NCBI GenBank assembly: GCA_017591395.1
Contig: WEDG01000438.1
Coordinates: 62,001 to 126,000 of the forward strand
Direction: 5' to 3'
From: Schistocephalus solidus
Lineage: Eukaryota > Platyhelminthes > Cestoda > Diphyllobothriidea > Diphyllobothriidae
Length of the DNA: 64,000 bases
The translations under genes and the position numbers were made by a program. This document shows, piece by piece, positions 13,018-25,000 of the stretch (positions within the stretch are counted from its first letter, which is position 1; each line of letters begins with the position of its first letter). A model generated the notes under the pieces. It saw only the letters and a list, made by a program, of their open reading frames with translations, did no database searches and had not been told where the DNA came from.

Positions 13018-16000
13018 GTTTAAAAACGTTTTTCCTTAACTTTTCAGCTGGAAACTGTATTCTGCAAGTATATCGATTCGGGCAGGAACAAAACTTCTTT
13101 GGGAATTATTTGGACATGGATGCCACTCTTCAGCAGCAGTGGGAGGAAATGAAAGGATTTTCGGACGAGTACGTGAAAGATTTGTCAACATCAGATTATT
13201 ACCACACTTTCAATTTTTAATTTTAATGTTGTTGTTCTTTTGTGTATAGATTAATTTAACCCTTCAGTTTTTCTCAGAAATATAGTAAGTTGTGCTAAAA
13301 AATCATATGAGCGTACGTTTTACGTCTAAAGATGTATGCTTGTTGCCGAAGCTGCATCTTTTCTACCGTAACATTTGCCTTATTGACATTAAAAACCTTT
13401 TATAAAAGTTTCATCTAGATTAAATGCTTTTAATCCCTAACCTTTGTAGGTTATACAAATGTCAGTGGTATTTTCGCACCTGTTTATGCTGGCAAATGAA
13501 TAAGAACCCAAGACTCTATGCTTTGAAGTATCCCTTATATTGTGACGAGTTTCATTGAAAGCGTTCCTTCTTTATGGGTTTTAATTCTTGGAAAACATGC
13601 TATTTTTCGCATTTTTGAGAACACAGAGTAGGTAAAAAGTCATAAATTTGTGTCATCAGCTGTTTTCTTCATCCAATGGCTTGAAATATATGGTTCCTAG
13701 TGAAGTAAGGAGTTTGCAAGCTGTTGCCAAACTCCATACGTAATCTTAGACTTTAAAGCGCACCCAAAGAGAAGAGTGTTACTTGAGAGTTCTTTGCATC
13801 AACCCCTGGTTTTTCTCTAGCGAAATCTATTTATATGGGAAAATTAACTCTAAATCTGCAGCCCAACTGCCTTGCGGACTGATTGTTTTTCCGAATGCTG
13901 AACTTGTAGTTAGGAATAGAAATTTAAGTCCCAGCAGAAGTGACGCTTTTGAAATTCCTTAACAGCTTAGGTCATCTTACTTCCGTTTGGTTTTTGGCTC
14001 CAGTTCAATACCTTTGCAGAAGTGTTTTTAATGCTGAGTAGGCAGTAATGCGAGAGGAAAATGGCGAAGGATAAATTGCCATTTTAGGTTGTTTACCTTC
14101 CTAAACTGCTTTCAGATATCTGACGTTCTACCACATTCTGGTTAGGGATTAAATTTCACGTCCTCCTAACTTGAGGTTTTCGTGTATTTGGTTGGTGAGC
14201 CGAATCATCCAGAAGTGGCACTTTTGCTCTTCCTGTATCTATCAGACATTCATTTCTATTTAACTCATAGATATCCAAAGAAGGGAATATTCCTGAATAT
14301 AATCTTTGAAGTTGAATCCTTGCCTCTGCGTACAAATTCTGAATGATCCTACGGAATAGCTGACTGTGCCTTTTTCACTTTAGAATGCTACTATCAGTAC
14401 GCGGAAGTTCAACTTAAGGATGAAAGGGTTGTGGCAGACACCTGTTTTAAATGAAATCTCACCAAAATATTATATAATAAAAGCGCATGATGTAAACGTA
14501 CTAAGATTATGGCATCCGGTCCCGTACTAATACTTTATGTGACTCGACTGCCCTCCTTTCACAACGATTTAATTCAGTAGCTTACGGCAAATAACTAGTT
14601 TCCAAAAAGACTCTAAGTAGGAGCAACATTTCTAACGAAGCAAAATCTGAGTACATTAACTTTAATCACAAATTATCAGATTAAAACAGTTTTTAAAAGA
14701 TCGTAACTTAACTGCTGAATAAATAATTCTGTTTGTAAGACGTCTTGATTTCACCATCCATAACGCCGTTGAAGATAGCGATAGATAGAAGCAATGACTC
14801 TCCAGAGGAATGCAGTTGTTATGTCACCACCGCGTCATACATCTAAGCGCTACGCATTTATCGCAGAAATTCATAGTTAGTTTGCTGATCATTTAGGCAT
14901 CCGCAGCTGATTTTCAATGGTTACGAATAAAATCCTGGTGATTTGACTTACGTGATGACTTCTTAGTCACTAGTTGAATGATTTACTTCATGGAAAGCAG
15001 TGTTAACCATCCATTTGCTTCACTTGTGCTAATTACTCCATCTAGATGAAGTCTTAGCTTGCAATTAGAGTGAGATAATTGTGCAAGCTTCTTGCCTGCA
15101 AACCCAATAACCAAAAATCGAGGGGTTCGCGACATCTGCGGTTGTTATTTCTTGCAGAGGGTTTCGGTTCCACTAACCTTGTTTTTTCTTCTAACATTCC
15201 TATTATCTTGCACTTATATTTATAGGGATATGACACGAGAACAAAATATGATAGGGGATATTCAGCATGGAATACCAGCCAGCTATGCAAATGGATCCGA
15301 GATAGAGCTGCATTTACGTTCCCTAAACTTGATTGGAGTAAGTGATTAAAAAGATATTAAGGGGACGTTTAGAGCAATCAATGGATTTTTCTTAAATTCT
15401 TTTGGTTTGGCTACTCAATGTTATCCTTCGGTGCGATTGAATTTGGGAGATTTCAAGTCGGATTCCGAGTTTGATTCGATGATTGATATATATTGTACTG
15501 AATGCTTATACCTGAGTAGCTTCCATTTTTTCGATAAAACGTATAGTTTTTCCAAATCTACATAGCCCTCCACGAAGCAGAGATATAAAGTGCAGTAGGC
15601 TTGTGAACAGGCCATTGAGTTTTCACTCTTTTAACTTCTTAGTAAGACGTGTTTAAAGCGCATGCCGCCAGCGACCCTGTTGAATCACAAAGTCTGATGT
15701 AATTAGCTTTTGAGATATTTTCTTCCTAAGTCTTTGCTTTAGACGAGAAAGGTTTCCCGTTTTATTTAATAAGACAGGCACAGGCTTATTCAGTGTTATG
15801 CCTGTAGGTGTCTGAAGACACAACAAATGGCTATCTTGGGCAGAGTAAACGGCTTCAGCGATGGTAAGACACTTGGGTAAACGCAGCAAACCAAAAGGCT
15901 AGGTTATTCAGCAACGGGAGGCTATATAAAAACACTCACGTTCGCGTAGTATTGTATGTGCACAGCGTTGAAGAATCTTGACAAAATCGATCTGCATGAG

Positions 16001-19000
16001 GAAATAAGCATAAGTTCCTATGCTTATAGTAAGCGCGATACATTTTATCGCCCGCCAGTGTGAATACTGACATAAAACACGTGAAAACATAGTCTTCTAA
16101 GGGTTTAAGGAGATACTGTAGAAAGTTTTATAATTGGAAGCATACTGAATGGCGAAATTGCTGAAAAATCTGGTCAATTGATCAACAGTGAGTCTTCATG
16201 GGCTGTGACTTCCTGTCGGATAGCCATAGGTATGCCTATAAGTAGTTTTTCATCATATCAGCTGTGGTTCCGAATGCAGTAGACAGCGACAAATAACAAA
16301 GTAAACACAAACAGATTTAAATTCTACTTTATTCACCTGCTAGGCGAAGATATAATTAGGTTGAGCGGATATTGGTGAACTGCAAGTTCTCCTAGCAGAT
16401 GCAAAGTTGCTGACGGAAATCGCCGAATTAAAAAAGTCCCTATTTTTAATTTCAAAATGTCTAGTTCTTCAATTTATAATTTACCCTGTCCTTCTTAGTT
16501 AGGACATTTGGTTTGTTGCTTTATTTCGGTAGATGTTCTCTGTAGGCTTTAAGTGCCGGTTAATGCAAATTGAAGCAATTTGGGATCGGTTGAACGAGGG
16601 AAGTGTCGGCCTTCCAGTAACCTGTCAGTTTGGCCCCAGTATCACCCGTATTGGCATTTTTATGCTGTTTTTGGTTGTCGAAATCCAACGCGAAGCGGTA
16701 AAAACTGCCTTAAGCTATTCCATAACATAAATTGCATGGCTACATGTTGATACCGTGGCTCACTGGTTAGTGCATTGCACTTCTTCTCAACAGGTGATGG
16801 GTTTGAGTCTCAAGTAGGGCACACCTAGGGTTGGGTATGGCTGGCTGGTGATGGCTTATAAGCCAGAAATGGCAATTCTAGCCTCAATTGTCTTTGTTGG
16901 CAATGTTTAAATGTACTTGGTTTCGGTTGAGCAGTCTAAGCAACCGTATGCGACATTGCTTGCTTCGCCATGCCTTAGTAATTCAGTTCATGTCTGGGTG
17001 GATGCCAGAACACCTTTTTGTCATATGGTGGGTAGTTTTTCGTGTTTCTGGTTGCTACTGCGCCTAACATGCAGTTTTCTCACTATACGGTCACAGAACA
17101 TACACCGATGTAGTTTTTTATGACTTCACGCTTGTGTGTTATAGCCAAGATCGAGGTTGTTTGTCACTTGAACCTCTGTCTTAGGCCTTTCCGCGTCACA
17201 TCAGTCTCCGGAATATGGAAAAGCTGGTACTAAGGCACCAATGCCACTGAATCCATTTTACTGGGTTCCTTGATTTAGAAGATTAGTTGAATGTTCCGTT
17301 TTTGCTTACCAAACCCTGGTGATAAAGGTTTACGTCTTCCTTCGATAATAATAACTGTCGTTGACGTGATGCACAGTAAAAATTTAAATCAAAATCTGAA
17401 GGCGGAGGATTGCCTTAAATCATACGTCATTAGACAAGGAACTTCATAGGGCCAGAAGCACTAGGATATCCAATTTTGTACTTAGAAAACTGGTCGTCAT
17501 ATTTCTGTTTGTTTTTCATTTTTCGTGATCTTAGACGGTCTCTATTGATCAATTGACTTTTAACCTGAGAGAGAGAGATAGAGGCAAAACAATTTGCTAT
17601 TTATATGAGACCGCGCATGCAGTCGTAAGGTTTGCCCATATACCTACGCCAGGTCATACACAGCCTTCTCCAACGCCCTCAAGACCACGACTGCCTTGAA
17701 AAATTGAATATAAGTAGAACGTTACCTTCATGAACCTGGCATTCACTCGTGACTTTGAACAGGGACCCCAAATGTCCTCTCGATACAACTACTCCCCCGG
17801 AACTTCAGTTGGTTCCCGGAATACAAATAGTCATTTCCAAACCGGTTTTCTTTCTAAGCCATTTCCCCTTTTTGTATTCCTTAAAAACGTTAGACTTACA
17901 CGGCGAGTGTTTTCGATCCTCCATCTGTCCACCCTTATCGACGCAGTTAATGTGTCTGGTTGGCTGAAGGCTTGAGAAGCACTAAGAAAAGCAAAAACTT
18001 GACGGTTAAGATTTCTTAATCAAGGTACACAGATCATGGGCCATTCTTTGCTACCCTATGGGAATAAGGAAAATGCATGTTAACTCCTTTGCGCCGCTAG
18101 CCTTCTACATATATTAGTTTCCACAGAGACCTCACACGCGCAATGTTATGGAGCAGACTCACTCTTAGGATTATTCCCGTAGTACTAACTGAGTAAACTT
18201 CAACTGTTCAAGCTGTTACACTTTTGGATTATTTGCGGACAAATTTTATTGAATAACATAATTAAAAGGGCTAGTTAGTTTACAGACAACAGATTTGCAT
18301 GCAATCAACTGATGTCTGACCAAGATGCAAAGTAATGTTCCTAAAGGCCGACGTCGCGCAATGTTTGGTAACTCTGCATAGACAGCCAGGTTCCGTCAAG
18401 CTTTTCACTTGATCGGGTAGGTATACTGTTTAGGTAAATTTTTCTCATCTTCAATGGAAAGGCGCAGTTGCCAACGGGAAGACTGTAATCAAGCGCAAAA
18501 TGTGCGTAGCAGAACGTACAACGTTGTTACACCTATTGACAGCTGTTATATATGAACCCTCCAAAGCAAGTGGGCTCGCATATGCTCAGTGCGTGAATTT
18601 CGTTCCTTTGACGAAAACATCTGCCTGGTGAATATGCACGCTTTGGACCGGGACGATTATCTTTGTCGGAAATAACGTAGCTTGTCACGAACCAGGGGAT
18701 TCCTTTGATAGCCAACTCTGTGCCAACACTCGGCCAAATATCTTCGTTATTCAATAAGGTAGTTCAATGACACTGCTGTAGAACATCACAACTTTTCAGT
18801 CTTCACGAACAGCACTGGAAAGATATTTTGATAGAAGATAGAAAAAAAAACAAAGTTGCACAGCATTTATTTGGTGACAGCTTTTTGGCTCTTCAGGGCC
18901 ACGGCATCACAGAGATTCATACCATCGAAGCGCGCTGAGCATACCCTATAAGTTGAGGTTTATATGGCAAGCCCTTCACCGCATGAAGATAGAAAACGCG

Positions 19001-22000
19001 TACAGAGCTCATAAAGTGGGTTAGGGGAGCAAGGAGTACCATTATGCAACCAACACGGTAAGGACGTCTTCCTGGTCGGAACTATGACTAATTAACAAAC
19101 AATCTCTCCTAGCTGAAGTGTAATGGTCGAGGCGTATCAGTGACAGTCCTCTACTCTGCCTCTGTGCTGCATGGTCCCTCTATTTCCACGTTGGCAGGTC
19201 GTTGGCAGCTTGCACGCAACAGGGTGTGGCACATTTGGTCATCGTGGTTGTCTGAGACTGCCGCCGTTGGTTTGTTTTCTAAGCAATTCATCCTGCCTTA
19301 CTCTGTGAAATCCACTTTCATTTAGCGGTTCGTGTGACAAAAACAATTTTCCACGTTCTTTTCAGCGCATTTTGCGACTTTCGCTGGCCGGGAGCTAAGT
19401 AGTGGACTTAACAAGAGTATTTTAGATCTAAATCAGTGCTTCATCCTAGTGCAAATCCCCGTGTCGGGCGTGAGAAGGATGTTTTATTTTTCATCGCTGA
19501 AAATTCAGCTGCCTAGTGGACGTACGAGACCTTCTTTACCATCCGCTGCTACTTGAGATAAGGCCTTGTTAGCAGTCCAGGGCTTTTACGACCAAGTTGG
19601 GGCACCGTAATTAACAGTTCAGTAAAAACTAGCGAGGGCTGTAAAACGGATATTTTATCAGGTAAAACGCCTATCCCTAATGGCGGAACTTGAAAAGGTT
19701 ACAGCAATTAGGTCACCTAATAAGTGTCTTTTTTGGAAACAAAGAAGATGCATAAGTTACAGTGCAAAACCAAGTGACTAATAACTGATGAACTGTACTA
19801 TCTCACTAACAGCACAAGCCTATTGCGAGTGCAAAAGTGCCAGGTTGATGCCATACTCGGGAGTGAGATCCTGCGAATAAATAGGTGTGGATATTTCGTC
19901 TTGACACTGTGGAACATCTGTTTGATAATTTTTCGGCCGTAAGGGAGAAAGGTTACCGCTGTGTCAAAGGGTCAACGTACAGACATGCGCTACATTCACC
20001 GCACTCGCCATAAGTATCATGTTCCAATGACCAAGTAGACGCCAAACGACCGGAAACGCGAGCAGGTGCAGTGGAGACTGAAGCCCCATCTAGGCTTTAC
20101 AAATCCTGCCCTGCTCCCCGACTCCAGTGAATCCATCTAGAGGAAGTTAAGCTCTCAGTGCTCGATGGAAAGATTTGCCTTGGAGGTCACATAAAGATGG
20201 AGCCATTGCAACCTGGCTCTCCGTCTGGAGAACGAACGAATTGGCACCACGTTTAGTGCGTCGACTGCATTGGGGATCGGGCGCACTGTCTTCTGTCTAC
20301 GCGACAAGAAGGGGTCATTGCAACCTGATTCTCAGTCCAGAGGAGGAGCAATTTATACCGTCAGTTGGTAGCCTTCCAAGCCACGGCCTTTGACGCATCG
20401 TGACAGTTTTGGAGCGCGTCTGGTAGTTTGCATTGAGGAAGGTAGTCAGCAAATTCTAGTGGACTGGCCGCAGTTCCACCCCCCTATTCTCCGTGCCCGT
20501 TGCAGCAAGTGTGGGTGGAGCCGATTGCTGGCTATGCTGGGCGTGATGACTAACGCTGTGTACAAAATTTGCGCGTAACAGTGCTATGAACGACTGCCTG
20601 GATTACCTTTCCGTAACGCGACGGCCAAAATAGATAAACTAACCAAAAATGATAAATTGGCTTAGAGGAATTTAAGCGGAAGTGGTCGCCAGAACTAAAC
20701 TTTCAGTAGAGCTTATAAGACTAGTGTAAATAATGTCAACCCTGGACCACCACTGACCCAGAACGATGGATTATAAAAAATATGTGCGTAATCTCACTTT
20801 CATGCAAGCATCTGCCCAACCCTTTGAAGAACAAAATGCGGAGTCTTTTGCGCATTTTTGAAAGTTGAGATACGATAGGTGGCTGTCTGTTTATGTAATT
20901 ACATTTACTGCTTGTATTTTTACACATGGCAATCTTCCCTATCTCCTTCACAAAATTCTGTTTTTTTAGGAATTCGATAGCAATCGTTCTTCGAACAAAG
21001 GCCATCGTCCGTGTTCAGGCTATTATAAGTAAGTGGCAATGAAAAATCTAAAATCAAATAAATGTAATTACCTCTGACCTAATCAGCATTTTCGTACCGT
21101 CCTCCTGTCGTCTGAAGTGACAATGGTGAAGAGAGAGATTTATCATGCGCCCACTATATCCGTCACAATTTTCCCGCTAACACAGATGAAGTTAAAAGTG
21201 GAGGACAGTGTCCTGACGAGTGGTAATAGGCGTCGGTCGGTTACTTGTGTAACTGAACACATTTCCACTCCTAGAACAGATGGGCTAGTCCACACCAACA
21301 TATGAACAGAACTTCAAGGTGCTGTCTCAGCTTCCTTAGTGGAGAGCGTTAAGATAAAGATGACGTCAAGAAGGAGCCATTATGATCTGTCCCTCTATAT
21401 CAAACGTGTCATACATGGGCTCGGGTCCCAAAGCGATAAGAAGTGCTACGGATTCTATCAGCTGTTAACCCTAGAAGTAATATTTTCAGAAAACCCCTAT
21501 ATGTTCAAGCACACTCTATTTTTTATACTTTCGAGTGATTTGCCACGAGGAGGGGTTCCCCAAGTTCAATCCCATTCCCTTTTTCACATCGCATGTCGGT
21601 TGATTTGTGAAGAGATTGGACGCGGTGTGCGGGCGTGGCGTCGATTCTTAGTATTTTGCACGTTATGTTCACGCAAAATGCAAATCTACTAGTTCCCACC
21701 AATTATTACCAACATTTGCGAATGTCCCCCTAAGGTTGGTGTGCGAGAGAGACGTTGGTGCATATGACAGAGAAGTTTCTTATAGAAACTGAAAGCGTGC
21801 GACCGTTAGGAGCTTCGGCGATGAGGAAGGCTGCGTTTGCTTATGATCGCGGATGCTCGTATGACCGAGTAGGACCTTACGGTGTTTGATCGTGATGACG
21901 TAGTGTGGACATTGGTCGGGGCCTCGAGCACCGGCTCTCTCTACTTGCAGGTGGATGACTAGTCCGATACGCGACTCAAATGTCTGCCCGGAACGCGCGC

Positions 22001-25000
22001 ACGTTAAAATTGTATTTAAATTTTTATTGACGGTGAGTATTTTTTGGTCCCTGGCCGCTTTCTCGTTCCCGACGCTGACTGATCAAGATAAACCGGAACT
22101 AAAACAAGTTACTATATTGAAGACACGCGCAGGCTGCTACCAGTGAAGATGCCGGTGGTATTGATGTTCAGGTGTGCCTGGGGGTGTATTGATAGTGTCA
22201 GCGATGCCTGTAAGGGCCTGAAATTCACGTCGACAAAGAAGCCCTTTTGACGGCGGCGTTCTTCAATAAAATTATAGGCTCTCCTGCCTGTAGTTTCATT
22301 ATGACCTCCTTTATTCGGGTTATTTTGAAGATAGTTGAGCCAATTTTGTTGGATGTTCGTTATACCTGTCGGTTGTTCGAGAGCGTTTCCAAGGTATCTT
22401 GGCTAATTTGCATTCATTTGAGTGAGTTTTGCAAGGCGCACTTGCAGCGCCGTCTTCGTTCAGCGCATCTGCAATTTTTCATAACAAAACTCCCTTCGAG
22501 CAGTCACCTTAGCACGTGCTCATCGCATTTTCCTTTTGTGCCCGCTCAGTTGTATTTGAACCTGCTTCAGCATGTCAGTCAACTCCAGCACCTGGATGTC
22601 TGGGATCCGTTCCTCCCACGTCCCCTGTAATGCCCCTCAGAGACACCTTACGCCTGTTCGTAGTTTCGTGGTAGGGAGGAATTCAAGGCACTTGCAGGTT
22701 GAGTGCTGTAGCCCGCCAAGATCCTTGCTATGCGCACACGGTGTGGTTTTGTGCTGTTAGCTTGTTTTATGACTCACTGGGCAGGGTCAACTTTAACCCG
22801 CTTGAGAACAGTGTAAATAAATGCTCCCTGTTTGTCTCTAAAGTCATTTTCACAAGCTTGAGCGCGCGCCTGTGACTGCGCGCTCTTAGAAGGCCTGACC
22901 CACATGTCGGTCTAACGGCGCAGAAGTTGAGCTCAGAAGTGGCTTCATCTACTGGCAGCGCTCACTCAGTTGCTTAACTTCAGAGGGTGGGGTTTGCGTA
23001 TCTGTGGCCTTCATGGTGTCGTCGGGACAGCGCGCATGTCAAAATCGTAGTCCTTGTGACTGCTTCAAAAGGAGTCAGCTCCTGTAAGGAAGTTGCGCTT
23101 GCTTATGCTGCTGCTGCTGAGGTAGGTGATGCTGCTGATGATCTGCTGCTACTGTTGCCGTTGGCACCGCTCTCGTCTGAATGGTGCGTCGCTTTCGCCA
23201 AATGGATTGGCTTGTAGCCGCGTGGGTTACAAAAGCCCCGAGTGATCGATACTCGCTTGTACGTACAAAACACGCGCCCGCACAAAAAAAACAACGGAGC
23301 TGATGGTGTGCAGTTTCGCGCGTTTGTAAACGCGTGCAATTTGCTCAGCAGCTTCGGTAGGCAAGCCTTCGTCACTGCGAGGCAGATCAAACGCAGCTTG
23401 TGGGCGGGAGACTTCCCGCAATTACTATCACCTAAAAACTGCATGCATGGCGGCGTGGATTACTTTCGCAACTGGCGCGGTAGTTTCGAGCTGGGGAGAT
23501 GCAAGCTTAAAGAAATGCTCCGATTTTAACTAAATGTTCTTTCACTCCTGACACTCGATTCCACTCGATACTGATGATGTACACTTAGCTCTTAGCGGCA
23601 TAAGGGTTCATTCATGTCAGTTTAAAGGGGCGTTTCATTATTCTATTGTGTTATCAACAATTATCTGTTAATTCCAACAGTGTCGTAGATCTTGTCATTC
23701 AAAATAAAAAAGTATCGATCAAACCACTTTCACTCGCATTAGCAAATCCTGTTTTAAGCAGCTTTATCTGAAATCAGGTCTAAGCGTCAAACTTTCACGT
23801 AAATTTTTTAACCATGACTTATTTCAAATAAAGAAGTTCAAATTTACCTGTGTAAAATGTCATTTCAGCTGGCATATCTTGATAGTCTCACAGAGTACTG
23901 GTTTTACGCACTGTGATGCGTAGAACACTAATGCTCAGACTGGTTAGAGAGCCAATCAGAAAATTTGACAAGACTTCGGCAAGGTTATTTATGCGTATTT
24001 TCTAGGAAATACATTGAATGAATTTTGAATTTTTAACTTCATGAATTGCTTCAGTTGATGAAAAGCCTTAAACGGTGCAATGAGTGCATATGCCGTTACT
24101 CTGGAATATTGCCTGTTCATGAGCGCTGGCTGTTTGTCAATGGCCCTCGCGTTTATATATAGCTTAATCCTCCCATTAAGCGGACATCGGAACTACACTT
24201 AAGATATTAAGAACCGTAGGGGCCAACTAAGCTTGCTCTTATGTTGAGTAATTTCCAGACTCCGCCTCTGCTTCGGAACTCATTTAGCCATTTTCTGCGT
24301 CCCCCGTATTAAAGAAAACTTGCACAAACAGGTCTAACTGATTTGTATATTCTCAGAAGCCTTAACTGCGTCAAGTCCATTTCAATACCTTTTCCACAAG
24401 GCTGTATATATTCAGAGATAGAAGCAACGGCAATCGCCTTTGTTAATTGATCAACCATTCAATGTATTGTGACAAAATGAACCACCCCAGGGTGCATGCC
24501 ATACATTTTGCGTGTGACGTTGCCTAACTCACGCTACGTACTTTCTAATCACTAATGTATTTGCGCTGATGCAGGCGTGATTTAAGTTGGTATTCGTGCG
24601 TAGCCATGGTGACATGCCAGGCTGCCAGGCTTATAGCATGGACAACGTGTTGATAGTGAGTTCTGTTTGGAAGAGGCACGCGAGGTACGTAGGCCTTTTC
24701 TCTGCAACTCACTGAAAGCGAATAAAACAACGGGCAGCAGTGGTCGCTCAAGTGCATCACTAGACTTTTAAACTGGGCTGGTGTATATTTGGAGATGATG
24801 ATAGACGGAGAGCAAACAGCTGAACAACCGAGTTTCACACGGACTTCCTCAACTAATGGCCACCATAGAGCCAATGTCATTCGCTACGAGAAACAATAAG
24901 GGAGACTTTTCTAAAAGAAGCCTGTAATGATTTATACAGAATGCATTCACTTGGTTAACTTATTTTATGCATTTCCAGTAGAAGATGCATTTACATAACA

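Noticed and set aside
15290..15330. [11 protein letters not shown] considered as the missing FHOD LRTQLSVRV exon
   Set aside because: Too short, it lacks the VRV block, and the donor phase does not fit exon 3.
22247..22630. 127-codon open frame in the GC-rich island
   Set aside because: No recognisable domain, and similar-length frames overlap on both strands.
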